NCBI RefSeq assembly: GCF_004519315.1
Contig: NZ_SOZE01000007.1
Coordinates: forward strand, 62,001-126,000
Direction of reading: 5' to 3'
Length of the DNA stretch: 64,000 bases
Origin: Mucilaginibacter psychrotolerans
GTDB taxonomy: Bacteria > Bacteroidota > Bacteroidia > Sphingobacteriales > Sphingobacteriaceae
Position 1 is the stretch's first letter. Every line of letters begins with the position of its first letter. Positions 17,491 through 26,437 of this stretch are shown piece after piece. The translations under genes and the position numbers were made by a program. The notes under the pieces are model-generated. The model saw only the letters and a program-made list of their open reading frames with translations. It did not search any database and had not been told where the DNA came from.

Positions 17491-18531
17491 TCAGTTAAGC
17501 TTCGTTAGGGGCGATAGATTCAGTGAGCAAACACATTTTTCGCAGGTAGGGTTGCTGCCCATGTTCAAGGTTTTGCGGAAAGCGAGTGCGGCAGGGCCGT
17601 TCAATATCTCCGTAAGCGAATTATCGCGAATATTGCCCGTCGCTTCGTGGAAAAAACAAGGCCGCACGCTGCCATCGGCCTCTATCACTGCCGATACCCA
17701 GGGCGCATTGCATTTTTTGAATGGGAAAGGGTTATGTCCGTAAAAAGCGGCGTAATAACGGTGAATATCCCTCAGTTTTTCGGGTGGTTCGGCAATGAAA
17801 CCCGGCGGAAAATTGCCGGCAATCACCTGTTCAACTACCGCTTTAAATTCATCTAACTCCCGTTCGCAGGGCAAAATTTCGTGCTGTTTGGGTTCGCTCC
17901 AGGCTACTTGCCGGTTAAAGGCATGGCTGCTCACATCGGCGGGCAAAAAGCTTACCTGGTTTATGCCCATCTCGCGGGCCGCCCTTAGAATAGCCGGCCA
18001 GTTACGAAAGTTGAGCCTATGGATAACCGTGCGGGCCGTTATAGGGTAGTGCGGGTTGATGGCGCGCAGTTGCTCCACGCCTTCTTTCAGCTTCCGGAAG
18101 GCTCCCGGGATATCGCGGATGGCATCGTGCAGGGCCTCATCGCCATCCAGGGATAGGATGAGGTCGTCTACCCATTTAACGATTTCCGGCGCATGCTTCG
18201 TTACCGACAAGCCCGTGGAGAGTAGCGTTATCTTCATGCCCTGCATCTTCAAAAGCCTGCACAGCGTAAAGAAATTCGTATTCAACAGGGCTTCCCCGCC
18301 ACTCATCAACACCCGTTGCGTGCCCAATTGCCGCAGGTTACCCAGCAATCCGCTAATATCCTGCGCAGTAAGCTGTTTCAGGTTCTTGTTGTCTTTCCAA
18401 ATATCGCACATTACGCAGCGGCAGTTGCAGGCGCTATGCGGCATCAGGATTACAACAGGCAATGCCTGTATCCGGTGCGTTTGCAGCGTGCGGTAACGCT
18501 TATAAGTGTGGTATAAGCCCTGCCCTATCAT
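17491..18531 (-). CDS. Radical SAM protein with SPASM-like C-terminus
   Basis: This 346-residue protein has the radical SAM cluster motif ACNCRCVMC (Cys35, Cys39, Cys42), then LMSGGEALL (the GGE motif) and LSLDG. The C-terminus holds extra cysteines (CNAP, PCFF, CEKCVC) in a shortened SPASM-like arrangement, which could carry an auxiliary Fe-S cluster. SPASM proteins modify peptides, sugars or cofactors. The substrate here is unknown. It overlaps the upstream methyltransferase gene by four bases. Confidence 0.85.
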   Translation of the reverse strand: MIGQGLYHTYKRYRTLQTHRIQALPVVILMPHSACNCRCVMCDIWKDNKNLKQLTAQDISGLLGNLRQLGTQRVLMSGGEALLNTNFFTLCRLLKMQGMKITLLSTGLSVTKHAPEIVKWVDDLILSLDGDEALHDAIRDIPGAFRKLKEGVEQLRAINPHYPITARTVIHRLNFRNWPAILRAAREMGINQVSFLPADVSSHAFNRQVAWSEPKQHEILPCERELDEFKAVVEQVIAGNFPPGFIAEPPEKLRDIHRYYAAFYGHNPFPFKKCNAPWVSAVIEADGSVRPCFFHEATGNIRDNSLTEILNGPAALAFRKTLNMGSNPTCEKCVCSLNLSPLTKLN

Positions 18532-19271
18532 GTGTTTTCCTTGTTAATTCGTACCCAATAAAGTGGGCTGCGTTTCAGTAAACGGTTCCTAAAGCTGTGG
18601 GGGGTACTCAGCACCCTAGGGTTAAAAGCCGCCAATTCATCAAGCGTATGGTGATAATAAAACCCTGCCATCTGCGGATAACCCATCGCCGAATAATATT
18701 CCTGCGTGCGCAACACGGCATCGTCTACATTGTATGCCGAATAAAAATTACTGTCGATGAGGTGTATCTCTCCGGCATCTGCCAAGTGCTGCTGCATTTT
18801 TCGGATGGTATCCGCCAGCGGCGAAAAGTATTGGAAAGATGCCGCAAAAATGATGATATCGAACTTTGCGCCTTTAAAATGTCCGTCATCCACGCTTCCG
18901 GCAAAAAACTGCAGGTTCTGTTTTTTGAACACCCGCTCGCCCTGGGCAACCTCGGTGCGGTTCACATCAAGTGCGATAACTTTGGCAGCCTTTATTTGCG
19001 CCAGCTTTGCAGCCAGCCAACCGTTGCCGCAGCCTACTTCTAAAATATACAGCGGCTTATTTTTTTTAGTAAGATAGCTTATTAACCTGCCTGCCGACCT
19101 TCTCCTTACCTGCCATTCCTTATAATGCCGGTGCGATGTTGTTATCTCGGGCAGTTGTAGCAATTCCTTATCCGAGTAAATCCTTCCCTCCAGGGCGCGC
19201 ACAGCAAGGTACAGCATCTCAAAATCGGTGCTGGTTTCAATGGACGACGGAGTGTTTTGGGGCAAGGGCAT
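18528..19271 (-). CDS. Class I SAM-dependent methyltransferase
   Basis: This 247-residue protein has LYILEVGCGNGWLAAKLAQ as motif I (about residues 75-93), then VIALDVNRTEV and an FDIIIFAASFQYF motif IV. It is a small-molecule type methyltransferase of the Methyltransf_11/25 class. The ATG at 19271 is preferred to a TTG two codons earlier. It sits 9 bases after the radical SAM gene upstream and overlaps the next one by four, so the three are one transcript. Confidence 0.87.
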   Translation of the reverse strand: MPLPQNTPSSIETSTDFEMLYLAVRALEGRIYSDKELLQLPEITTSHRHYKEWQVRRRSAGRLISYLTKKNKPLYILEVGCGNGWLAAKLAQIKAAKVIALDVNRTEVAQGERVFKKQNLQFFAGSVDDGHFKGAKFDIIIFAASFQYFSPLADTIRKMQQHLADAGEIHLIDSNFYSAYNVDDAVLRTQEYYSAMGYPQMAGFYYHHTLDELAAFNPRVLSTPHSFRNRLLKRSPLYWVRINKENT

Positions 19272-19280
19272 CTTCAATAA

Positions 19281-20783
19281 TTAAAAACCTTGTATTTCGG
19301 GCTGGCGGTAGCGCCATACTTTTTGCAAAAGCTTTATCTCGTATGGATAGTGGTAAATATCTATTTTATAACGCAACCCGGCTACCAGTTTAATGGCTTT
19401 GCGTTTTAGCCAATTGAGGCGTATATCGGTTACGGTGGGGTACACGCCGTTTAGCACGGTTTCAAAGTTCCGTATCTTATCTATCATCTCGGGCGTAAGC
19501 CATGGCGTAAGCGGGTTTTTCCGTAAGTCGAAACTCTCCCAGGCGGGGCTTATCCAATCTTCCAAGGTCTCGGGGAACCTGAAACCACTGGCCAGCACCT
19601 GCTTGTACAATTCAGAACCTTCGGTAGGCACCGGACTGTAGGTGTATATCACAATCTCGGTTTTGGGGTTTACGGCTTTTACTTTCTTGATGAAATCTAT
19701 CTCGAAATCAATCTGTGCCTGCACCTGCTGCTGCGTGGGCGCGGGCGTACCCAACACGAAGGAATATTCGGGGATGATGTCGAACTTTTTCAAACGTGCC
19801 GCAAACTCGATGATTTGCTCGCCTGTTTGGGTGCCGCCTTTATCCATCTGCTCCAGTATGGTGTTGTTGCCGCTCTCTGCACCGAAGAAGATGATCTTGC
19901 AACCCGATTCGCGGATGGCCTTCAACGAAGAATCCTTGAATTTGTGCATGGTATCTATCCTTGCCATGCCCCACCAGGTCATGTTCTCGGGTTTGATCAG
20001 CCGGGCAAACTCTACGGCCCGTTTCTCTGATACGAAGAAGTTATTATCGTGGAACTCTATCGCATCCGCCCCCCATTTATCCTTGATGTATTTTACGTCC
20101 TCATACACCTTTTGGGCCGATTTAGCTTTCCAGCGCGCCTCGTAAATAGGCACTACCGCGCAAAACGAGCAGGTGAACGGGCAGCCGATGCTGGAGTGGT
20201 AGGCCAGTGTTTTCTCGCCCAGGTAGGTTTTGCCCAAAAACTTGGGTATGGGGTAAAACGCTGCCAACTTATCGTAGGGCAAGGATGGGAGCCCGTCCTG
20301 GTCTATCAAATCTTCCTTGGGGGTTTTGTGTATGCGGCCGTCCTCGGCTTTATAAATCAGGTTCTTGATGAATTCGTAGGGTGTACCGTTTTCCAGCGCG
20401 TCGATCAAGGCGGGGAAGGCATGATCGCCAGGGCCGTTGATAATGAAATCTACATAGCCCGAGTACAGCACGGCATTGGGCTGGTTGGATGGAAAGTAGC
20501 CGCCCCATATCATTTTGGTATGCGGGTATTTGGCCTTTACCACTTTGGCTATGGTGATGGCTTGCCTCAACTGCGGGCCGGGCATTACCGTAAAGCCCAG
20601 GTATTTTACGCCCTGGTTTTGCAGGTAATTTTCAATTTTGACCAAAGGGTCGGCTTCGCAGTTGCCATCTACAATTATCCATCCATATTTACCCTCTACC
20701 GATGCCGCAATATTCAGGATAGAATTGGGTATGCGGTACTTGTTTATGGAACTTTTTGGGTTGAATAGTAATATCTGGTTCAT
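19281..20783 (-). CDS. Radical SAM protein with B12-binding-like N-terminus
   Basis: This 500-residue protein has the same layout as the gene at 15838-17298. A Rossmann-like N-terminal domain (about residues 20-130, with MIWGGYFPSNQP) is followed by CPFTCSFC (Cys201, Cys205, Cys208) and an FFGAESGNNTILEQMDKGG half. This architecture is shared with BchE, HpnP and other cobalamin-dependent radical SAM methylases. The two paralogs differ in sequence outside the motifs, so they probably act on different positions or substrates. It is the first gene of the leftward operon. Confidence 0.84.
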   Translation of the reverse strand: MNQILLFNPKSSINKYRIPNSILNIAASVEGKYGWIIVDGNCEADPLVKIENYLQNQGVKYLGFTVMPGPQLRQAITIAKVVKAKYPHTKMIWGGYFPSNQPNAVLYSGYVDFIINGPGDHAFPALIDALENGTPYEFIKNLIYKAEDGRIHKTPKEDLIDQDGLPSLPYDKLAAFYPIPKFLGKTYLGEKTLAYHSSIGCPFTCSFCAVVPIYEARWKAKSAQKVYEDVKYIKDKWGADAIEFHDNNFFVSEKRAVEFARLIKPENMTWWGMARIDTMHKFKDSSLKAIRESGCKIIFFGAESGNNTILEQMDKGGTQTGEQIIEFAARLKKFDIIPEYSFVLGTPAPTQQQVQAQIDFEIDFIKKVKAVNPKTEIVIYTYSPVPTEGSELYKQVLASGFRFPETLEDWISPAWESFDLRKNPLTPWLTPEMIDKIRNFETVLNGVYPTVTDIRLNWLKRKAIKLVAGLRYKIDIYHYPYEIKLLQKVWRYRQPEIQGF

Positions 20784-20824
20784 GTAATACGCGCTGCTGT
20801 ACGTTAAAATGAAAAATCCCCGGG

Positions 20825-20854
20825 GTGGTGAGGGGCACTACCCTCACCACTTTT
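20825..20854. other. Strong hairpin in a divergent intergenic region
   Basis: GTGGTGAGGG (20825-20834) and CCCTCACCAC (20841-20850) form a perfect 10 bp stem with a 6-base loop, followed by TTTT. It looks like a terminator on the plus strand. It lies between two divergent genes, where no transcript needs to end. It could be a regulatory structure in the leader of the leftward radical SAM operon. Confidence 0.55.
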
Positions 20855-21022
20855 AAACCGGAGCCCCCATATAAACAAAAACTTGTTTCTTATCCTCTTA
20901 TCACCCGCACAATAACAATACGCCCACAATTTTAAGCGCGTTGCCTGCACCATTAAATAAACAGGGCTGGCAACCTTTTTTACAAGGTCCGCGTAATCTT
21001 AAATACCCCGGCAATACTTAAA

Positions 21023-21781
21023 ATGATGGTCATAAACGCGCTGAAAAACTACGTCAAACAACACCTTTTCCATTCGCAAATCAGCGAGCGCGACTCGGTA
21101 ACGGCGTATGATATATGGTCGAAAAATTACGACGAGCAGCCGGGCAACCTGATGCTGGATATGGATGAGGCCCTGTTTTGCAAATTGCTGCAAGGCCTGC
21201 CTATCCACCAAAAAAAGGTAGCCGACATTGGCTGCGGAACAGGTCGCCATTGGCAGCGGATGCTGGATGCGAAACCCACAAAGCTTACGGGCTTCGATGT
21301 ATCATCGGGCATGTTGCGCCGGCTGGAGCAGAAGCACCCCGGTGCCGAAACCTACCAGATAACCGATAATTTTTTTAAGGATATCCCCGCCAAAAGCTAC
21401 GACACCATCGTATCAATGCTCACTGTTGCGCATATTAAAAATATTGGCGAAGCTTTGCAGTCCTGGTGCCGCATTTTGAAGCCGAAGGCCGATATACTGA
21501 TTACCGATTTCCACCCCAGCACGCTGGCTTTCGGTGGCAAACGGACGTTCAGGCATGATAATGCAACCATCGCCATCCAAAATTTTGTGCACCTTACCAG
21601 CACCATCAAAGAGGTGCTTTTGACCCATGGTTTCAGGCTGGTAGCCCAGGAGGAACTGACAATCAACGAATCGGTACGGCATTACTACGAGCAGCAAAAC
21701 GCCCTGCACGTTTACGATACCTATAAAGGCTTCCCGATAATTTATGGCATGCATTTGAGGAGGGGGAATGATACTGAATAA
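21023..21781 (+). CDS. Class I SAM-dependent methyltransferase
   Basis: This 252-residue protein has KVADIGCGTGRHWQRML (motif I, about residues 65-80), LTGFDVSSGML and YDTIVSMLTVAHI. It is another small-molecule type methyltransferase. It starts a rightward operon divergent from the radical SAM operon and overlaps the amidohydrolase by 14 bases. A single-codon alternative start exists at 21026. Confidence 0.87.
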   Translation: MMVINALKNYVKQHLFHSQISERDSVTAYDIWSKNYDEQPGNLMLDMDEALFCKLLQGLPIHQKKVADIGCGTGRHWQRMLDAKPTKLTGFDVSSGMLRRLEQKHPGAETYQITDNFFKDIPAKSYDTIVSMLTVAHIKNIGEALQSWCRILKPKADILITDFHPSTLAFGGKRTFRHDNATIAIQNFVHLTSTIKEVLLTHGFRLVAQEELTINESVRHYYEQQNALHVYDTYKGFPIIYGMHLRRGNDTE

Positions 21782-22931
21782 CGTGCAGCTAATCAACGGG
21801 CAAACCGTGAGCATCAGGGTGAAGGAGGGCAAGATAGCGGCAATATCTGATGTGCCGCTTGCTGCCAGGGACTGCCCGCAAGCCATGTTTTTTAACGGGC
21901 TTATATTCCCCGGCCTCATCAACTCGCACGACCATCTTGATTTTAACCTCTTCCCAAAACTGGGCACTCAAAAATACGCCAACTACACCGAATGGGGCAG
22001 GCATATCCATCAGGCTTATGCGGAAGAGATAGCTGCCGTACAAAAGATACCGCAGTACTTGCGCGAGAAATGGGGCATATATAAAAATTTGCTTTGCGGC
22101 GTAACTACGGTGGTAAATCATGGCGAGCATCAAATAACGGGCGATAAGCTGCTAAGCATTTTCGAGGCTACACAAGATTTGCATTCCGTACATTTTGAAC
22201 CGCATTGGAAAAGGCGGCTGAACAACCCACTGAAGATGCTTGTCCCCGTAGCCATACACACAGGAGAGGGCACCGATACCGCCGCCCGACATGAGGTGGA
22301 ACAATTGATTAGCTGGAACTTATTGCACCGCAAGTTGATTGGCATACATGGCGTGGCACTTACGCCGACCCTGGCAAAATCATTCGCGGCGCTGGTTTGG
22401 TGCCCGCAATCCAACTATTTCCTGCTCGGCGCAACAGCCCCGGTGCAGCACCTCAAGAAACATACGCGCATTTTGTTCGGTACCGATTCTACCCTCACCG
22501 GCGATTGGGATATATGGGCGCATGTTCGCACGGCGCGTGGCACGGGAATGCTTAAGGATGAAGAACTTTACGATGCCCTTACCCATAAAGCTGCCGAAAC
22601 CTGGCGACTTAATTGCGGCCGCATAGCCCTTGGTTGGGATGCCGATTTGGTGATCGTAAAAGCCAGGCCCGATAGCGCTCCGCTGGATAATTTCTACGGC
22701 ACCAAACCCGAAGATATCCTAATGGTAATGCATAAGGGCAGTATACGCTTGTTCGACCAGAGCCTTTACCACCAGTTGACCGATATTTCACGCAACGAGT
22801 TCGGCAAGCTGTACGTGGCCAGCAGCATTAAATATGTGCAAGGCGATGTGCAGGGCCTGATGGCAGAGATACGCCAATACAAGGCCGATGCACAATTCCC
22901 GGTTTATCATCCATCAGATCCAGCCGCCTAA
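21768..22931 (+). CDS. Metal-dependent amidohydrolase (TRZ/ATZ or deaminase-like)
   Basis: This 387-residue protein has the TIM-barrel amidohydrolase metal sites: SHDHLDF (His54, His56), AIHTGEG (His164), GIHGVALT (His194) and FGTDSTLTG (Asp240). A typical composite domain precedes the first and follows the last. Such enzymes hydrolyse or deaminate ring or amide substrates. It is translationally coupled to the methyltransferase upstream. Its stop overlaps the next start (TAATG). The substrate is unknown, but its place in a glycan operon suggests an amino-sugar or cofactor-derived group. Confidence 0.82.
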   Translation: MILNNVQLINGQTVSIRVKEGKIAAISDVPLAARDCPQAMFFNGLIFPGLINSHDHLDFNLFPKLGTQKYANYTEWGRHIHQAYAEEIAAVQKIPQYLREKWGIYKNLLCGVTTVVNHGEHQITGDKLLSIFEATQDLHSVHFEPHWKRRLNNPLKMLVPVAIHTGEGTDTAARHEVEQLISWNLLHRKLIGIHGVALTPTLAKSFAALVWCPQSNYFLLGATAPVQHLKKHTRILFGTDSTLTGDWDIWAHVRTARGTGMLKDEELYDALTHKAAETWRLNCGRIALGWDADLVIVKARPDSAPLDNFYGTKPEDILMVMHKGSIRLFDQSLYHQLTDISRNEFGKLYVASSIKYVQGDVQGLMAEIRQYKADAQFPVYHPSDPAA

Positions 22932-23326
22932 TGATAAGCGTACTGAAGAAAATACTGACCAAAACAAGGCACGAAGCCCGATACCTGTGGGGCAATGCAA
23001 AGCATTTGATGGGGATAGATGCTGCCCGCTTTATCAAGGCCCGGGGCAGCCGCACATTGGTGTACCATGGCATCTGCCAAAAGGAGCCACTGAAATACCT
23101 CGAAAGCCTTTCTAAAAAGCCGGTAAATAGCCTCGCTTTCCCGTATGGAAGCTACCAGGAAAAAAATGTACCTTTGTTTACAACAATAGGCTATACGCAA
23201 TTGTTGGCTACCGACTTTAAGCATACCGACAACCGCGCCGCCCCCACGATGCGGGAACGGCTTACCATAAACCCTTTTATCTCAATTACAAACCAAATGA
23301 ATGCAAACATTAAAAGCACCTACTGA
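22931..23326 (+). pseudogene. Polysaccharide deacetylase remnant with internal in-frame deletion
   Basis: This 131-residue product joins an N-terminal piece (LVYHGICQKEP, about residues 43-53) to a C-terminal piece (YLESLSKKPVNSLAFPYGSYQ and ERLTINPFISIT). Both pieces match the two ends of NodB-type deacetylases of Bacteroidota glycan operons. The middle, with the catalytic FDDG and HxxxH motifs (some 150-200 residues), is absent. The frame is kept across the junction, so a short protein could still be made, but it cannot be an active deacetylase. Both overlaps with its neighbours (TAATG before, 26 bases after) are intact. Confidence 0.7.
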
Positions 23327-24266
23327 CCGTAAAACTTTCGATGGTAAATACCGCATCGAGCGGTTCAATGTAGATAAGCTAAGCTGTCTTTCTTATCTGC
23401 ACATGGCCATCTATGGTAAACTATTGCCACAGGATTACTTCCTGAAAAAATACAACACCGCTTTTACCGTGGTTACCTATACGGGCTTCCTGGCGTATGA
23501 TGATAAGGGCCTGCCCGTTGCTTTTTACGGGGTAATACCTTGTTTTATAGAACACCAGGGCAAACTAGTTCTGGCTGCGCAATCGGCAGATACCATGACG
23601 CACGCAGACCATCGCCAGAAAGGGCTATTTGTTGAATTAGCCAAACGCACTTATGCGCTATGCAAAAAAGAAGGCATCAGGCTTATATTCGGCTTCCCCA
23701 ACCAAAATTCCTTACCAGGTTTTATCAACCGCCTGGGATGGCAGGAAGCAGGTGCACTGCAACGTTTTACCATCCCGGTAAAAGGTCTCCCTCTGGAAAA
23801 AGCAGCCGGCAAACTCAAGCTGAAGGGCCTTTACACGGCGTACTGCAAAACGGCAATGCGGCGCAGGCAACCTAAAAACGGTATCCCCAATTCGGTACTG
23901 GCAGAAGGCTACGGCGGCGTTTACCGCGACGCGGAGTTCCTGGCCTACAAAAACTACTCGGATACCTACACCCTGCAAATTGGCCATGCGCTCGTTTGGT
24001 TTAAGATACAGAATGGCTTGATAGTTGGCGATATGAGCGGCTACGCCGATAATTTCGAAACCGTCATGTCGGGGCTGCAAAAGCTTTGTCGAACACTGGG
24101 GCTTAGCCAGATGCAGTTCCAGGTGAATACCAAAAGCAAATTGCACAGCTTGCTAAGGGCATATGGGGAGCCCATACCATCGTTCGTTATCGCTATAAAA
24201 GACCTCGGTTCAGGCATCCCGCCGGAGAAACTGACCTTTACCTTTGCCGATATCGATATTTTTTAA
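23301..24266 (+). CDS. GNAT-family acetyltransferase-like protein
   Basis: This 321-residue protein has a GNAT core in its first half: VAFYGVIPCF, LAAQSADTMTHADHRQKGLFVELAKRTYALC (the acetyl-CoA-binding motif A region) and FGFPNQNSLPGFINRLGW. The second half may be a second, degenerate GNAT fold, as in FemAB-like or mycothiol-synthase-like proteins. It probably acylates an amino-sugar or lipid-linked intermediate. It starts inside the end of the deacetylase remnant. Confidence 0.72.
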   Translation: MQTLKAPTDRKTFDGKYRIERFNVDKLSCLSYLHMAIYGKLLPQDYFLKKYNTAFTVVTYTGFLAYDDKGLPVAFYGVIPCFIEHQGKLVLAAQSADTMTHADHRQKGLFVELAKRTYALCKKEGIRLIFGFPNQNSLPGFINRLGWQEAGALQRFTIPVKGLPLEKAAGKLKLKGLYTAYCKTAMRRRQPKNGIPNSVLAEGYGGVYRDAEFLAYKNYSDTYTLQIGHALVWFKIQNGLIVGDMSGYADNFETVMSGLQKLCRTLGLSQMQFQVNTKSKLHSLLRAYGEPIPSFVIAIKDLGSGIPPEKLTFTFADIDIF

Positions 24267-24281
24267 CGCCTTAGCCTGCCT

Positions 24282-25385
24282 ATGAGATATGTTTTCGTCG
24301 GCTATGTTTATACAGGCCAGTTTAGCCAGCCCCAGGCCTGGCTCAAACGCATCAACGTCTACTCGGGCATACAGGGGGCTCTGAGCAAAGAGAATGAGGT
24401 CATTAGTATTGAGCAGATCGATTACGATGGTCAGCACTTCAGCAGTGGAGTCGATTACCGTTTCATGCGCTACGGCAAACTATCCCTACGGTATTTCCCC
24501 TGGGGGTTGAACAAGTTTATACGCAGCCTTAAACCGGATGTGGTGGTGGTACACAGCTTCAATTCGCCCCAGCAAGTGTTATTGCTCAGGTTGATACTCG
24601 GGCGCAGCATAAAAATTATCGTACAAAACCATGCCGAGCGGCCCGCTACAGGTATAAAGAAGTTACTCCAAAAAATAGCCGATAAAGGCATCGATGCCTA
24701 CCTGTTTGCCTCATATGCTATGGGCGTAGAATGGGTGGCAGCAGGCAACCTGGCCTCGGTAAATAAAATACACGAAGTGATGGAGGTATCCTCGGTGTTC
24801 TACCCTATTGACAGGGAGATTGCCCGGCAGCAAACCGGCGTTAGCGGCAACCCTGTTTTTTTATGGGTTGGCCGGCTTAACGCTAATAAAGATCCTTTGA
24901 CGGTAGTGAGCGCATTTCTGCGGTTTGCCGCTGTCGAGCCACAAGCCAGGCTATATATGATTTACCAAACCGAAGAGTTGCTGGGCACTATAAAAGCATT
25001 GCTGGCAGCTGTGCCTGGCCTTGCCGATAGGGTGATATTAGTTGGCACCATACCCCATAAAGATTTACTGTACTGGTTCAATAGTGCCGATTTTATCCTA
25101 TCCGGCTCGCATTACGAGGGGAGCGGTGCATCCGTTTGCGAGGCCATGTCATGCGGGTGCGTGCCCGTGGTGACGGATATTTTATCCTTCAGGATGATTA
25201 CCAATAACGGCCACTGCGGCCTGCTTTACCCAACCGGCAACCTCAAAGCCCTGCTGGATGCACTGCACAAAACCCGGCAGATGAATTTACCCCAACAGCG
25301 GCAACGCAGCCTCGATTACTTCCGAACCAACCTTTCTTTCGAGGCCATAGCCAGGCAGATTGCGCAGATAGCTCAATCTTTATAA
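24282..25385 (+). CDS. GT4-type glycosyltransferase
   Basis: This 367-residue GT-B enzyme has an N-terminal domain starting YVFVGYVYTGQFSQP and a C-terminal donor domain with FLWVGRLNANKDP and SHYEGSGASVCEAMSCGCVPVV (about residues 268-290), which holds the EX7E-type pair. It is the last gene of the rightward operon from 21023. Its end overlaps that of the convergent glycosyltransferase by 13 bases. Confidence 0.88.
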   Translation: MRYVFVGYVYTGQFSQPQAWLKRINVYSGIQGALSKENEVISIEQIDYDGQHFSSGVDYRFMRYGKLSLRYFPWGLNKFIRSLKPDVVVVHSFNSPQQVLLLRLILGRSIKIIVQNHAERPATGIKKLLQKIADKGIDAYLFASYAMGVEWVAAGNLASVNKIHEVMEVSSVFYPIDREIARQQTGVSGNPVFLWVGRLNANKDPLTVVSAFLRFAAVEPQARLYMIYQTEELLGTIKALLAAVPGLADRVILVGTIPHKDLLYWFNSADFILSGSHYEGSGASVCEAMSCGCVPVVTDILSFRMITNNGHCGLLYPTGNLKALLDALHKTRQMNLPQQRQRSLDYFRTNLSFEAIARQIAQIAQSL

Positions 25386-26437
25386 CCATACAGGCGCATT
25401 ATTGCCTTTGCGTTATCGGCAATCGGGTAGGGAATTACTGGCTTGCAGTCGTGGTGGCCATATTGCAAGATGCTTACAACTGCAGCCAGCATCTCAGCAC
25501 TAGTACCCACTACATGCCAGTTAGGTATCTGAGCATCCATCGCCTTTACGAAACTTACTACTTGTGCGCCTGCAAACAATGCTTCCAGGCAAACGGTACT
25601 GAAGCCTTCGTATTCGGAAGTATGCATAAACACCCGGCTGCGCTGCATCAGCGCCAATACTTGTGGATGCGGTAATTCGCCTTTTAAAACCAGATTATCG
25701 CCAAGGCCCAGCCTTTCAATCAAATTTTTCAGGTTTTGCATTTCCGGGCCATCGCCGCATATTACTGCCTTGATGTTGGGCTGGCTTTCTTTCAGTTGAT
25801 GTATCAGTTCCGCGAATAAATGATAACGTTTTAATGGAATCAATGAGCCGACACCTAAAATATCGATATCCCGTTCCCCGCCGGTATCAGGGAAAGAGCC
25901 AGGCAGTACCCCGTTGGGTATAACATACGCCGGTGCAATGCCGTAATTTTTTTGGTATTCGGCGCGCAAGGCATCTGATAGGGCTATCAAGTCATCGCCA
26001 CGTGGTTTTATCCAACGGGCATATTTGTTGCCTGCTTTGGCATCCTGCCCTAAAAGCCAGCTGTAATGCTTCAAGCCCTTAAGTCGGGCAAAATGGCTGC
26101 CCACAAATGCGGCTTCGCCAAGCCAGAAGCTCAGCAGGCCAATAATACTGTATTGCCTGTGCAGCTTGCGCAACCGCAACCAAACCCGCAGCCATGTTAG
26201 TAACCTGTACAAACCGCTCCTGCTCTTCCCACCGAACGCAAATACTTTCACGCCGTTCCATAAGTATTCGCTTCGTTTAAAGGGGTATTGAAAACTCAGG
26301 ATGATGATATCCAGATCGGGGCATTCCTGCTTTAGTGCCAGCACAAAAGCCTGCTGAGCAGGGAGGCAAGTGGTGTCGGCCTCGCTTGCTGCAAAACCGG
26401 GGCTAAGTATCACCAGGGCATCAGGCATAGGCCTCAT
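25373..26437 (-). CDS. GT4-type glycosyltransferase
   Basis: This roughly 354-residue GT-B enzyme has IDILGVGSLIPLKRY, AVICGDGPEMQNLK and HTSEYEGFSTVCLEALFAGAQVV (about residues 270-292), the usual donor-domain motifs. Two ATG codons (26437 and 26428) are possible starts. Both lie inside the end of the ABC transporter gene, so it is translated after it. It overlaps the convergent glycosyltransferase by 13 bases. Confidence 0.88.
   Translation of the reverse strand: MRPMPDALVILSPGFAASEADTTCLPAQQAFVLALKQECPDLDIIILSFQYPFKRSEYLWNGVKVFAFGGKSRSGLYRLLTWLRVWLRLRKLHRQYSIIGLLSFWLGEAAFVGSHFARLKGLKHYSWLLGQDAKAGNKYARWIKPRGDDLIALSDALRAEYQKNYGIAPAYVIPNGVLPGSFPDTGGERDIDILGVGSLIPLKRYHLFAELIHQLKESQPNIKAVICGDGPEMQNLKNLIERLGLGDNLVLKGELPHPQVLALMQRSRVFMHTSEYEGFSTVCLEALFAGAQVVSFVKAMDAQIPNWHVVGTSAEMLAAVVSILQYGHHDCKPVIPYPIADNAKAIMRLYGYKD

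Noticed and set aside
20049..20768. A 239-codon open frame antisense to the radical SAM gene
   Set aside because: It lies entirely within a well-supported gene on the other strand, has no recognisable domain and shows biased composition typical of shadow frames.
20784..21022. Cobalamin or SAM riboswitch upstream of the radical SAM operon
   Set aside because: I looked for a B12 box or SAM-type core by eye and found none. Only the simple hairpin at 20825-20850 is present.
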